From Alteribacillus iranensis (GTDB taxonomy: Bacteria; Bacillota; Bacilli; Bacillales; Marinococcaceae): DNA of 64,000 nt. The notes under the pieces are model-generated. The model was given only the letters and a program-made list of their open reading frames with translations, did no database searches and was not told where the DNA came from. How positions within the stretch are numbered: position 1 is the stretch's first letter; each line of letters starts with the position of its first letter. Below, piece by piece: positions 29,089-38,126 of this stretch. The DNA lies in NCBI RefSeq assembly GCF_900113025.1, contig NZ_FONT01000001.1, positions 372,001 to 436,000 of the forward strand, written 5' to 3'. The position numbers were made by a program, and so were the translations under genes.

Positions 29089-29535
29089 ATGGTTGGAGTA
29101 GAAATAGATATGGTTGTCAAAGATAGTGTGAAAGCATTGGAATTATACGAACGTATATTTGATATCGAGCGAATAGAGGTTTCCGATGTCTCCCGCGGCG
29201 AAAGTGAAGTGATTTTTACCTTATATGATGTTCGCTTTCATCTATTAGATGAGAACCCCGCGTTTCATTTAATCGCACCTACACCGGATGATCCAAAAAC
29301 AAGTTGGGTGAATGTGATGGTGCCAGACATAAAAGACACATTTAGAAAGGCAATGGATGCAGGTGCTACAGAAATACAGCCTGTAACAGAACTGCCTGAC
29401 TATGGTGTGTCGAATGCCATCTTCTTGGACCCTTTCGGTTACATGTGGATGCTGCATCAAATACATAAAGAAGTGAGTCAGGAAGAGCGACTCCGGCTTT
29501 GGGAGGAACAAAAAAAGGAAAACAGGGAAAATTAG
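29089..29535 (+). CDS. VOC/glyoxalase superfamily protein
   Basis: A 148-residue protein with the beta-alpha-beta-beta-beta repeat of the vicinal oxygen chelate fold, PhnB/YdhR-like: MVVKDSVKALELYERIF at the N-terminus and FLDPFGYMWMLHQ at about residues 107-119. Such proteins include dioxygenases, glyoxalases and resistance proteins; metal ligands are not complete enough to choose. It precedes a DUF302 gene by about 60 bases. Confidence 0.8.
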   Translation: MVGVEIDMVVKDSVKALELYERIFDIERIEVSDVSRGESEVIFTLYDVRFHLLDENPAFHLIAPTPDDPKTSWVNVMVPDIKDTFRKAMDAGATEIQPVTELPDYGVSNAIFLDPFGYMWMLHQIHKEVSQEERLRLWEEQKKENREN

Positions 29536-29597
29536 GGGGATTGAAAGGATAGCGATCAGGGAACAAATAGAATGGAAATGAAACAGGAGGTGAAGAT

Positions 29598-29981
29598 ATG
29601 TTTCATTATACAGTGGAAACCAATCAGTCCATCGAAGACACGATCTCATCTTTAGAAAAAAGCTTAAAAGAAGAAAGCTTCGGGGTGCTTTGGCATTTTG
29701 ATATTAGGGAGACATTACAGAGCAAAGGGTTTGAATTCGATCAACCTTATCATGTCCTGGAAGTTTGCAACCCGAAAGAAGCGCAGCGTGTATTATCCGA
29801 AAATCAAATGGTAGGTTATTTCCTTCCATGCAAAATCGTTGTGTATCAAGATAAAGAGACGACAAAAATTGGCATGCCCAGGCCTACATCATTAATTGAA
29901 ATGGTCAACGATGACTCTCTTAAAGAATTTGCAAAGGATATAGAAGACCGTTTAATGGAATGTATGGATCGCTCCGTTTAA
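29598..29981 (+). CDS. DUF302 domain protein
   Basis: A 127-residue cytoplasmic protein of the DUF302 family: YTVETNQSIEDTISSLEKSL at the N-terminus and the LEVCNPKEAQRVL and GYFLPCKIVVYQD core. The function of the family is unknown. AGGAGGTGAAG precedes ATG 29598. A strong terminator follows 20 bases after the stop. Confidence 0.85.
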   Translation: MFHYTVETNQSIEDTISSLEKSLKEESFGVLWHFDIRETLQSKGFEFDQPYHVLEVCNPKEAQRVLSENQMVGYFLPCKIVVYQDKETTKIGMPRPTSLIEMVNDDSLKEFAKDIEDRLMECMDRSV

Positions 29982-30000
29982 CAAAAACGGCGGGAAAGGT

Positions 30001-30042
30001 AAGACCCTTGGACGAGGAATGCTTCGTCTTAAGGGTCTTTTA
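30001..30042 (+). terminator. Terminator after DUF302 gene
   Basis: AAGACCCTT pairs with AAGGGTCTT, with an inner GACGA/TCGTC hairpin, followed by TTTTA. Confidence 0.85.
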
Positions 30043-30090
30043 TGTGAGGGTTTATGTTATTTATCCGTTGTCTGTTTCTAAAACTTGTTT

Positions 30091-30693
30091 TTACATATTA
30101 ATACGCCGACGGGGAAGACTCCAATGATAGCGAACAGATAACATTCGGAACATAACAATTAACGCTAAAATGATTAAGTACCCCGGCATGGAGTGTATCC
30201 AGCCGGCACCTACAAAAATTCCAGCTAGTGTCGTCCAAGCGATATAAACCTCTTTCTTTAAAACTAATGGCCTCCTTCCGGCTAATAAATCACGTATCAT
30301 TCCGCCACCTGTGCCAGTTAAGGCGGCAGCCGCGATAGAAGCACTTAACGGTAAGTTCATTTCTGCCGCATACATAGCGCCTTGGACGGCGAAAGCCCCT
30401 AAACCAATCGCGTCAAAAAAGACGCCCCAACGTGACCATGTTTCGAGGAGATAGGAAGGAAGAAGAAAGGCGATGGTCATAATAAGAAAAGCGATAATAA
30501 ATAAAAGACCTTGGTCCCAAAGCGTCGTAATCGGAACTCCGATCAATAAGTTACGAACGGCTCCGCCTCCGAAAGCCGTGACGAACCCCAATATATAAAC
30601 TCCCATTAAATCATATTCTTCTTCCATGGCGACAAAAACTCCACTTAGAGCAAAAGCAATGGTACCAATGATGTTCAATACATCCCATGTCAT
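30091..30693 (-). CDS. TRIC-type trimeric cation channel family protein
   Basis: A 200-residue membrane protein made of two repeats of three helices each, the bacterial TRIC family (formerly UPF0126, YvgT-like). Both glycine-arginine motifs are present: GGGAVRNLLIG at about residues 41-51 and GTGGGMIRDLLAG near 126-138. Family members are potassium-conducting channels. It is followed upstream, on the same strand, by the AarF/UbiB gene, 37 bases away. Confidence 0.9.
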   Translation of the reverse strand: MTWDVLNIIGTIAFALSGVFVAMEEEYDLMGVYILGFVTAFGGGAVRNLLIGVPITTLWDQGLLFIIAFLIMTIAFLLPSYLLETWSRWGVFFDAIGLGAFAVQGAMYAAEMNLPLSASIAAAALTGTGGGMIRDLLAGRRPLVLKKEVYIAWTTLAGIFVGAGWIHSMPGYLIILALIVMFRMLSVRYHWSLPRRRINM

Positions 30694-30729
30694 ACGTGTA
30701 TTCCCCTTCCGCTGCGCGAGCAGTTAAGG

Positions 30730-32406
30730 CTAAAATCTTCCTGATTTGAAGATAGCATAAAGGAGCCATAAAAACAGCAGGAAAGAGACGATAAAGCCAA
30801 CTTCAATAACGGGAAGGCGCACAAGCGGGGATGAAGAATCTCCAAAGGTGGATCCAATAATAAGACCGACCATGATAATGCTGAAAGCTAACAAGATAAT
30901 GCTGAAGGAAAGCCTGTTGCTGATCCGATCCAATTTATTTAAAAATATATTAATTTTTGGAATCTGCATTTCTACGCCGACGTGGCCTTTATTTAGCTTC
31001 GCTAGCGTGTCACGCAGCTCTCGCGGAAGATCGAATAAATATTCTTTTTGTTTTTGACTCTCTTCCCACCATTTTTGCAAAGTATCTTTTGGGTTTAATT
31101 TTTCTTTCGCTAGCATTTTTCCGTAAGGCTCAGCTACTTCCACAATACTTAAGTCGGGATCAAGATATTCGATGACACTTTCAAGTGTAATAAGGGCTTT
31201 CGCAAGCATCGTGTACTCTTTGTAAATTTGCAGCTCATAACGCTGAGCTGTGAAAAAAATGTCGTTGACTGCTTCGCCGAAGCGAACGTCTTGAAGGGGT
31301 CTGTCATAATATTTCTCTAGTAGGTATTCCACATCTTCTTCTAACTGATCGCTATCCAACTCATTTGGCACGTCTGCCATTTCAAAAATAGAGTTTGCGA
31401 CTTTGGAAGGTTGCTTTCTAGTCATAGCAATGACGAAATCAATAAATTGGGCTCTCATCGTCTTATTCAGACGGCTAATTTGGCCGAAATCAATGAAAGA
31501 TGCCGTTTCTCGATCGACAAATATGATGTTTCCCGGGTGAGGATCACTGTGAAAAAACCCATGAATAAGGACTTGATGCAAAAAGGCATTTATTAAAGAG
31601 CGGGCTAATAACGGTTTATTGATATCTGTATGCTCCTCATCCATGTGCGACAATTTTATCCCATCGATAAATGTCATCGTTAAAACACGTCGGCTGCAAT
31701 ATTCATTCATGACTTCGGGAATAACGATATGGGGACAGTCTTTCATAATCGTTTTCATTTTTTCTGTATTGCGCGCTTCTACGTAGTAATCTGTTTCATC
31801 GCGAATGGCGTCCACATATTCCTCCACTAAATCTTGCAGCCGATAAAACCGTGCCCAGTGAAAACGCTGTGTAAACAACTTGGCAAGATCACGTAAAATA
31901 TCGATATCTGTTTCAATAGTATCTTTAATATGAGGTCTCGAGACTTTGACCGCTGTCTTACGTCCGTCGTGAAGAGTCGCCACATGCACTTGCCCGATCG
32001 AAGCCGCTGCTAACGGTACTTCTTGAAAGTCCGCAAATATGTCCTCCAATGAATAGCCTAAATCACTTTCAATAATTTGTTTTACTTGTTCAAAAGGAAA
32101 AGAAGAGACATCATCTTGGAGTTTTTCTAACTCTTCAATAATAGAAGGAGGAAATATATCTTTTCTTGTGCTGATAAGCTGGCCGAGTTTAATAAAGGTG
32201 GGGCCCAATTCCTCCAAAACACGTCGGAGTCGTCTCCCAATGGAATGCAGGTTCGTGTCGCCAGGGTCAGCGGTAAGACGTTTCGGCAAGGATAACACAT
32301 GAAATAGACCTACTTCTTGAAGGATATAACCGAAACCATGGCGAGCCAAAGTTGCAGCTATTTTACGGTATCTGTTGGCATGCTTTAAACTTTGTGTAAG
32401 AGACAT
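30730..32406 (-). CDS. AarF/UbiB family atypical protein kinase
   Basis: A 558-residue ABC1/UbiB-type kinase-like ATPase. Visible motifs are the KxGQ helix (KLGQLISTR), the alanine-rich loop AAASIGQVH, the lysine in TAVKVSRP, the catalytic HSDPHPGN and FIDFGQ. Two C-terminal membrane helices at about 505-555 anchor it. Such proteins support isoprenoid-quinone metabolism; the Bacillus members use menaquinone, so the client is unknown. The phasin-like gene lies 44 bases upstream on the same strand, the usual pair. Confidence 0.9.
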   Translation of the reverse strand: MSLTQSLKHANRYRKIAATLARHGFGYILQEVGLFHVLSLPKRLTADPGDTNLHSIGRRLRRVLEELGPTFIKLGQLISTRKDIFPPSIIEELEKLQDDVSSFPFEQVKQIIESDLGYSLEDIFADFQEVPLAAASIGQVHVATLHDGRKTAVKVSRPHIKDTIETDIDILRDLAKLFTQRFHWARFYRLQDLVEEYVDAIRDETDYYVEARNTEKMKTIMKDCPHIVIPEVMNEYCSRRVLTMTFIDGIKLSHMDEEHTDINKPLLARSLINAFLHQVLIHGFFHSDPHPGNIIFVDRETASFIDFGQISRLNKTMRAQFIDFVIAMTRKQPSKVANSIFEMADVPNELDSDQLEEDVEYLLEKYYDRPLQDVRFGEAVNDIFFTAQRYELQIYKEYTMLAKALITLESVIEYLDPDLSIVEVAEPYGKMLAKEKLNPKDTLQKWWEESQKQKEYLFDLPRELRDTLAKLNKGHVGVEMQIPKINIFLNKLDRISNRLSFSIILLAFSIIMVGLIIGSTFGDSSSPLVRLPVIEVGFIVSFLLFLWLLYAIFKSGRF

Positions 32407-32450
32407 AATGGATTCCTTTCCCTATGACGGCTTTCGAATGTAAGAAATCT

Positions 32451-32756
32451 TTAATTTTCTCCTTCTTCGAGTTTCTTCTCTATTGCCATCAATTTCGCTT
32501 CTAATCGATTGATATCATCTTCTGTAGCCAGTCCCATTTCTTTAAAGGATTTCTGCATTTTCGTTTTCGTTTGCTGAGACCACTCTTTTTCTGTATCCTG
32601 TCCTTTTTGAATCAGTTCTTCTTTCCATTCTTCTGCTTCTCTCGGAGTTAGCTTACCTTTTGATACGAGCTCATCTACATAGGTTTGTATTTTTTCCCGG
32701 CCATACGCCGCTACCCCAAGGCCAAGAAAAAATCCTTTTTTTAACATGTCATTCAT
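32451..32756 (-). CDS. Phasin-like protein next to the UbiB gene
   Basis: A 101-residue helical protein with a short hydrophobic N-terminus and a charged coiled coil (EAEEWKEELIQKGQDTEKEW). The pattern fits the PhaF/phasin superfamily (polyhydroxyalkanoate granule-type protein) commonly found upstream of aarF/ubiB in Firmicutes. No polyhydroxyalkanoate genes are in the window. It probably forms an operon with the kinase gene. Confidence 0.75.
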   Translation of the reverse strand: MNDMLKKGFFLGLGVAAYGREKIQTYVDELVSKGKLTPREAEEWKEELIQKGQDTEKEWSQQTKTKMQKSFKEMGLATEDDINRLEAKLMAIEKKLEEGEN

Positions 32757-32847
32757 GAAGACTCCTCCTTTAAGAAGTTTCTACTATACTATGTTTCCTT
32801 ACTTTATTTTACCAAATAGTATGGGATTAAACATTAAGAGGAGCAAA

Positions 32848-32935
32848 CGAGAAAAGCGCAAGCGCCCTGGGAAGGGCTGACTTCTGCGTTGCAAACAGGA
32901 CGTTCGCGTACTTAGCAGACACTGTTGACGTTTGT
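32848..32935. repeat. Dispersed repeat A, truncated copy
   Basis: ACGAGAAAAGCGCAAGCGCCC opens like repeat A, but the expected far end with GGCGCTGGAGCTAGACA is missing. The rest (to about 32935) is GC-richer than its surroundings. It lies in the gap upstream of the phasin-like gene. Confidence 0.5.
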
Positions 32936-32957
32936 GATTTTATAAATTCTGATATTA

Positions 32958-33001
32958 GAAAAAAGACCTTAACAGATAGTGAACCGTTCTGTTAAGGTCT
33001 T
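32958..33001 (-). terminator. Terminator for the 59-residue gene
   Basis: AAGACCTTAACAGA pairs with TCTGTTAAGGTCTT. The A run at its left edge becomes a T run on the minus strand, placing it directly after the small gene at 33030-33209. Confidence 0.9.
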
Positions 33002-33029
33002 CTTCAGGATGCTTGTACTTTACTTACTA

Positions 33030-33209
33030 TTACACATTCCGGATCATCGAATAGATGAAATAGAGAAGGGAAGCAATAGAAAGTACAATTAAAATCGTAA
33101 GAAACAATGGTTCAGCGTCTTCCCAGCTGGCTTCTGCGGCAAACGCTTGGGAAGGGATTAGTGCAACAGCTAGAGCTGCAAACAATGCAGTCAACCATTT
33201 ATTCATCAT
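33030..33209 (-). CDS. Small membrane protein with signal-like N-terminus, unknown
   Basis: A 59-residue reading frame, not a shadow of any larger gene. AAGAGGTGG lies just before the start ATG, and a strong terminator follows the stop. The product begins with a basic start and hydrophobic stretch ending in SQAFAAEAS, a good signal-peptidase site, then an acidic linker and one membrane helix (about residues 35-54). It may be a secreted and re-anchored peptide or have two membrane segments. I do not recognise a family. Confidence 0.7.
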   Translation of the reverse strand: MMNKWLTALFAALAVALIPSQAFAAEASWEDAEPLFLTILIVLSIASLLYFIYSMIRNV

Positions 33210-33483
33210 TAACCACCTCTTCTTTTATAATAGTATGTACACCAATAAATATACAAACAAATATGTTATCCCCATTTATTATATAGTTTGACCTATAAAT
33301 TATCAATTGTTCTTCAATTTTTGTTATCCTAATAGAGGTAGAAGTGTTAATGGGTATGTTACACTGTTAACTGTTGAAGTACCACTACTTAGGTATCGGT
33401 TAAATTGGAAAAGAAATCTTCTCGTTTCGTTTGAAACACAGAGTAGGCGTTAGTTAGTTTATCATTGGAAAGGAAAATGAAAT

Positions 33484-34731
33484 ATGAGTAAAATTCACAT
33501 CGAAGATATTATCATTGCCAATCAAACATTAAAAGATGTGGTTACACACACACCGCTACAGAAAAACCAAGTGTTATCTGAGCGATACGGTGCAAATGTA
33601 TATTTAAAAAGAGAAGACCTACAAGTGGTTCGTTCCTTTAAGTTACGAGGGGCTTACCATTTAATGCATAGTCTCCCGGAAGAACGAATGGAAAATGGTG
33701 TCGTATGCGCAAGCGCAGGAAACCATGCTCAAGGAGTGGCTTATTCCTGTAAGGCCTTAAAAGTAAAAGGAAAAATATTTATGCCAACGACGACACCTCG
33801 TCAAAAAGTAAGTCAGGTGAAACTATTTGGCAAAGAGTATGTCGATGTTATTTTAACGGGCGATACATTTGATGACTCCTACCAAGAAGCAATTACGTTT
33901 TGTGAAGAAAATGAAATGGCTTTTATTCATCCTTTTAATAACGAAAAAATCATTGCTGGACAAGGAACAGTCGGCATGGAAATCATGAATGACATTGAAG
34001 AACATATTGATTATGTTTTCTGTTCCATCGGTGGGGGAGGATTAATCTCTGGAGTCGGAACATATATTAAGTCTATCTCACCTGATACGAAAATCATTGG
34101 AACAGAGCCTGCCGGAGCAGCTAGTATGAAAGCTTCGTTGGATAAAAATGAAGTGGTGGAACTCGGGGATATTGACAAATTTGTCGATGGAGCTGCCGTG
34201 AAACGAGTGGGAGATATTCCTTTTGAAGTTTGTCAAACTGTCGTAGACGATATTTCACTCGTGCCGGAAGGAAAAATTTGTACCACCATTCTTCAATTAT
34301 ATAATGAAAACGCGCTCGTTGCAGAACCGGCAGGGGCTATGCCAATTTCAGCGTTAGATTTCTTCAAAGATGAGATCAAAGGAAAAACCATCGTATGTGT
34401 AGTGAGCGGCGGCAATAACGATATCGGACGGATGGAAGAAATGAGAGAAAAATCACTGAGATATGAAGGGCTGCAGCACTATTTTATCGTCGATTTCCCG
34501 CAGCGTGCAGGGGCGCTTCGCGAGTTTCTTCATGAAGTGCTGGGACCGAATGATGACATCACTCGGTTTGAGTATAATAAAAAGAATAACAAAACAAAGG
34601 GACCTGCCTTAGTTGGAATTGAACTGGCAGATAGCAAAGATTATCGGCCGCTTATTGACAGGATGAGAAGCAAAGGTTTTCGTTATCATGAGATCAATAA
34701 AGAAGAAAGTCTATTCAATTTCTTAATTTAA
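33484..34731 (+). CDS. ilvA: Threonine dehydratase, biosynthetic type
   Basis: IlvA deaminates threonine to 2-oxobutanoate, the first step to isoleucine. The 415-residue PLP enzyme has the lysine in RSFKLRGAY at about residue 54, the GGGGLISGVG phosphate loop and one C-terminal ACT-like regulatory domain, as in Bacillus subtilis. ATG 33484 follows GGAAAGGAAAATG. It stands alone, not in an ilv operon. The 270-base upstream region shows no T-box features that I can find. A terminator overlaps the stop. Confidence 0.93.
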   Translation: MSKIHIEDIIIANQTLKDVVTHTPLQKNQVLSERYGANVYLKREDLQVVRSFKLRGAYHLMHSLPEERMENGVVCASAGNHAQGVAYSCKALKVKGKIFMPTTTPRQKVSQVKLFGKEYVDVILTGDTFDDSYQEAITFCEENEMAFIHPFNNEKIIAGQGTVGMEIMNDIEEHIDYVFCSIGGGGLISGVGTYIKSISPDTKIIGTEPAGAASMKASLDKNEVVELGDIDKFVDGAAVKRVGDIPFEVCQTVVDDISLVPEGKICTTILQLYNENALVAEPAGAMPISALDFFKDEIKGKTIVCVVSGGNNDIGRMEEMREKSLRYEGLQHYFIVDFPQRAGALREFLHEVLGPNDDITRFEYNKKNNKTKGPALVGIELADSKDYRPLIDRMRSKGFRYHEINKEESLFNFLI

Positions 34732-34756
34732 CCTTCCATACGGAGGGTTTTTCTTT
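34730..34756 (+). terminator. Terminator after ilvA
   Basis: AACCTTCC pairs with GGAGGGTT across a four-base loop and is followed by TTTCTTTT. It overlaps the ilvA stop codon. Confidence 0.88.
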
Positions 34757-34816
34757 TAGAAATCAGAAGAGAGTGGTTAAAATGGAGTCAATGGATTTGA
34801 TGAGGAGGGATCGCTC

Positions 34817-35578
34817 GTGATTGTTAATGATTTTGGGGATTATTATGAATTGATAGATCAACACGAACATGCACGTGTATCCTGGTGTCTTGCTAAAGAA
34901 TGGGGCGATGCTGCATTAGAAAAAGAACCGCTTTATGAAGAAGTGTTACAAGCGATACGTCACCATGATCGTGCCTGGATCCCATTAGATCAATCTCCAA
35001 CCATAAATATGGAAAAAGGGGCCCCTCACTCCTTCACGGACTATCCTGAAACAAAAAAACTGGCCGCTTATCAAAAAGGGATAGAAGAAGTGACTGCGAT
35101 GCACAAGTACAGTGGATTGCTTGTCAGCTTGCACTATTCTTCGTTTTTCGGAGAAAGCTCGTCGAAGGAAGGACAGATATTTTTGCGATCTGAAGAAAAA
35201 CGACAAAAATGGCTGCGAAAAGAATTAATAGAAGAAGAAATGGAAGGAAGAAAGGAGGAATGGCATCTCTCCCTCTTACAGTTTTGTGATGACTTATCAT
35301 TGTACGCCTGTATGAATAAACCAGGGGCAGCGAAAGAGGAAGAAATAAACTGGTTCAAGCATGGTTTCCGTCATACTTTTCCGTTTTTGAATGAAGATGT
35401 CATTTATCCATTATACCGAACGAACCAGGAAATCACGTTACAACCGTTCCCACTCAAACGTCGAGTCACTGTCAGCATACAAGGAAAGAAAGTAAGGAAA
35501 AGAACGATAGAACGAGATGGATTGGAGATTGCTTTTGCCAATGCTGAGAGCTGCGAGAGAGTTCTAACATTCTGTTGA
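34817..35578 (+). CDS. DUF3891 family protein
   Basis: A 253-residue soluble protein of the DUF3891 family, recognised by the N-terminal stretch HEHARVSWCLAKEWG and the paired histidines in AIRHHDRAW at about residues 48-56, plus HKYSGLLVSLHYSSFF. The paired histidines recall metal-dependent hydrolases of the HD class, but no function is established. GTG at 34817 follows GAGGAGGGATC. Confidence 0.8.
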   Translation: MIVNDFGDYYELIDQHEHARVSWCLAKEWGDAALEKEPLYEEVLQAIRHHDRAWIPLDQSPTINMEKGAPHSFTDYPETKKLAAYQKGIEEVTAMHKYSGLLVSLHYSSFFGESSSKEGQIFLRSEEKRQKWLRKELIEEEMEGRKEEWHLSLLQFCDDLSLYACMNKPGAAKEEEINWFKHGFRHTFPFLNEDVIYPLYRTNQEITLQPFPLKRRVTVSIQGKKVRKRTIERDGLEIAFANAESCERVLTFC

Positions 35579-35654
35579 GGAAATGTAGGAAACACAACAG
35601 TGTTGCACTCAGTAGTAAGCATACCATTATAAGAAAGTAAAGGAAGTTTAACTA

Positions 35655-35975
35655 ATGAAAGAGATCACAGAAGAATCATCACTCATGGACTTGATACGAA
35701 ACGAAGAGTCACTCCTATTATTTTTATATACGCCGTTATGTGGGACATGCAAGAGAGCAGAGCAAATGCTGATCCCGTTAGAAGAAGTGCTGCGGGATGT
35801 CCAGATGGTGAAGGTGAATGCGAATATCATTCCGGAATTTATGCAGCGGGAGAAAGTAACGAGTGTCCCTTGTTTAAAGGTTTTTCAAGATGGAGAAAAT
35901 ATTAAAACGATTTATGCTTTTCATTCCCTGCCCTCTTTAATAGAACGAATTTACCCATTGTTTCAAAACAAATGA
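35655..35975 (+). CDS. Thioredoxin-like protein (YtpP type)
   Basis: A 106-residue thioredoxin-fold protein with the active-site CGTC at about residues 32-35 (PLCGTCKRAEQM) and the cis-proline VTSVPCLKVF near 71-80. It is smaller and less acidic than classical thioredoxin and fits the YtpP-like family. A Cys next to the cis-proline is unusual for TrxA. Partner proteins are unknown. A terminator follows immediately. Confidence 0.82.
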   Translation: MKEITEESSLMDLIRNEESLLLFLYTPLCGTCKRAEQMLIPLEEVLRDVQMVKVNANIIPEFMQREKVTSVPCLKVFQDGENIKTIYAFHSLPSLIERIYPLFQNK

Positions 35976-35976
35976 C

Positions 35977-36030
35977 AAGGGGATTCCGGCAGAACCTTTT
36001 AGTAGGTTCTAAAAGAATTCCCCTTTTTTT
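35977..36030. terminator. Terminator between convergent genes
   Basis: AAGGGGATTC pairs with GAATTCCCCTT (one bulge), with an inner AGAACC/GGTTCT arm, and a long T run follows. It ends the thioredoxin gene and may also serve the convergent phosphoesterase gene. Confidence 0.88.
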
Positions 36031-36044
36031 CAGGATCCTCTATT

Positions 36045-36773
36045 CTAGCCTGGTTTCTGTCCTGTTTGAATAACATGTTTCATTTGTTCGCTATTCGGAT
36101 AGTCGTTTGCATCATACTGCCTCATGACTTTTTCATTATCATACTCTACCCTTTCAATCGAAGCAGAAATGTCCCCTTCATGAATGTTTACAAGAACATA
36201 GGATGGCCGCGGGTCGCCGTCAAAAGGAAGGCCTACGCTTCCTGTATTAATATACGTCTTGTCTCCAATCTTACGTATGAACGGGGTATGAACATGACTA
36301 TAGACGATTAAATTTGCTTCTTCGCGCGTGTTTAATTGGTTTTCTAAGGTGTCATCCGAAGCATCTGCAGGAACAACATCAAATAAACTGTCCGGGGTGG
36401 CATGAAAAGCATGCATTGTAACCTCGTCACTTAACTCGTCCACAAAAAATTCCGGCAATTGCTCGAGATAATGTAAATCATCAGAAGTTAATCGTTCCAA
36501 TGCCCATTCTCTCTCTTGATTCATAAGAGCCAAAGCCTTGTCAGGAACTTCTCCTTTCTTTACCCCGCGGACGATCCACTCATCTGCATTTCCTTTTAAA
36601 ACTTTTGCAGGATAAGAACGGACGGTTTCCAACGAATTTTTAGGCTCAGGTCCCCGGTAACACAGATCTCCTAACACATATAATTGATCAATTTTTTGCA
36701 TTTTTAGCTCTTTTAAAACCGCTTTTAATGCTCTGGCGTTTCCGTGTATATCAGATAATAAAGCAATTTGCAC
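36045..36773 (-). CDS. Calcineurin-like metallophosphoesterase
   Basis: A 242-residue phosphoesterase with the full set of dimetal motifs in order: LSDIHGNARAL (residues 5-15), GDLCYRGP, GNADEW, MHAFHATP and SHVHTPF, then NTGSVGLP. It resembles YfcE/PrpE-type phosphodiesterases and diadenosine tetraphosphate hydrolases; the substrate is open. It is divergent from the cvfC gene, with about 155 bases of promoter region between. Confidence 0.9.
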   Translation of the reverse strand: MQIALLSDIHGNARALKAVLKELKMQKIDQLYVLGDLCYRGPEPKNSLETVRSYPAKVLKGNADEWIVRGVKKGEVPDKALALMNQEREWALERLTSDDLHYLEQLPEFFVDELSDEVTMHAFHATPDSLFDVVPADASDDTLENQLNTREEANLIVYSHVHTPFIRKIGDKTYINTGSVGLPFDGDPRPSYVLVNIHEGDISASIERVEYDNEKVMRQYDANDYPNSEQMKHVIQTGQKPG

Positions 36774-36930
36774 AAGAATCCCTCCTCATTGTATGTATGT
36801 TTGGAACATTCCATCATTCTATTATACAACATACATTCGACACAATATAACCCATGTGCTGTTTCGTTTAGTAAACGACAAGGGGTGTGTTACAATATCT
36901 TCAGCTAGTTTATGGAAAGGAGTCTTATTC

Positions 36931-38082
36931 ATGAAAATTATCTCCATAGAACCGACCCCGAGTCCAAATACAATGAAGCTTACGTTAAATACAACACTTC
37001 CTTCGGGAACGAGTAACAATTACTCACTGAAAAATAAAGATGAAGCACCAGAAATGATTCAAACATTATTCGACATTGAAGGAATAAAAGGGGTATATCA
37101 TGTAGCTGACTTTATGGCGGTAGAAAGACATTCCAAAGTAGACTGGAAAGTTATTCTGCCTCAAGTGAGAGCGGCATTTGGTGAAGAAAACACTGATTCC
37201 TCTAGCGCAGCGACCGAAAAAGAAGAAGCCTTTGGTGAAGTGCAAATTCAGCTGCAAACGTTTAAAGGAATCCCGATGCAGTTGAAATTGGTTGCTGGAG
37301 AAGAAGAGAAGAGAGAAGGGCTGCCCACCCGTTTTCAAGACGCGGCGTTTAAAGCACAGAAAGACGACGACAACATTGTCATGGAGCGGCAGTGGGTGGA
37401 TCACGGTGTTCGATATGGAAATGACCTGGACGCAATCGGAAAAGAGGTAGCTGAAGAAGTAGATGCTGCATACTCCAATGAACGTCTGGATCGGCTTGTA
37501 AATAAAGCACAACATGGTAAGAATGAAGAAACCCAAGACCAACCACGATATATTAAAGTAACTGCTGAGATGCTGGACGATCCGGACTGGAGAAATCGGT
37601 ATGCAGCTTTGGAGCAAATGGACCCTAGTGAAGATGACTTGCCTGTTCTTGAAAAGGCCTTGCATGATGAAAAAGCTTCTGTGAGAAGGCAAGCAGTAGT
37701 CTGTATTGGAATGGTTGAAAAACCGCTTATTCTTCCATTACTTCGCCAAGCCCTCCAAGATAAATCGGTTACCGTACGCCGGACGGCAGGAGACTGCTTT
37801 TCAGACCTGGGGGATAAAGCAGGGGTTCCGGCCATGGTGGAAGCTTTAAAAGATTCGAGCAAGCTCGTCCGTTGGCGGGCCGCTATGTTTCTTTATGAAG
37901 TAGGAGATGAAACAGCAGTAGATGCGCTAAGGGAAGCAGCAGATGATCCTGAATTTGAAGTGGCGATGCAGGCAAAAATGGCATTAGAGAGAATAGAAGG
38001 TGGAGAAGAAGCCAAGGGATCCGTTTGGAAACAAATGACTGATATGCTGGAAGAGAAGAAGAAGGCAAAGAAAAATAATTAA
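36931..38082 (+). CDS. Conserved virulence factor C-like protein (Nfu N-terminal plus HEAT repeats)
   Basis: A 383-residue protein with an Nfu/NifU N-terminal-type domain (EPTPSPNTMKLTLN at about residues 6-19) and, from about 215, four to five HEAT repeats (DPDWRNRYAALEQM and the following DEKASVRRQAVVCIG units). This is the CvfC/YpgR architecture, named after a Staphylococcus aureus virulence regulator; its molecular role is not known. ATG 36931 follows GGAAAGGAGT; an in-frame ATG 138 bases upstream gives no conserved sequence. Confidence 0.85.
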   Translation: MKIISIEPTPSPNTMKLTLNTTLPSGTSNNYSLKNKDEAPEMIQTLFDIEGIKGVYHVADFMAVERHSKVDWKVILPQVRAAFGEENTDSSSAATEKEEAFGEVQIQLQTFKGIPMQLKLVAGEEEKREGLPTRFQDAAFKAQKDDDNIVMERQWVDHGVRYGNDLDAIGKEVAEEVDAAYSNERLDRLVNKAQHGKNEETQDQPRYIKVTAEMLDDPDWRNRYAALEQMDPSEDDLPVLEKALHDEKASVRRQAVVCIGMVEKPLILPLLRQALQDKSVTVRRTAGDCFSDLGDKAGVPAMVEALKDSSKLVRWRAAMFLYEVGDETAVDALREAADDPEFEVAMQAKMALERIEGGEEAKGSVWKQMTDMLEEKKKAKKNN

Positions 38083-38126
38083 ACTCCTTACGTTATTGCG
38101 ATGGAAAAGGAAAGGATAAAGGTACT

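Noticed and set aside
33210-33483. T-box leader before ilvA
   Set aside because: No stem I specifier loop, T-box sequence or leader terminator could be found.
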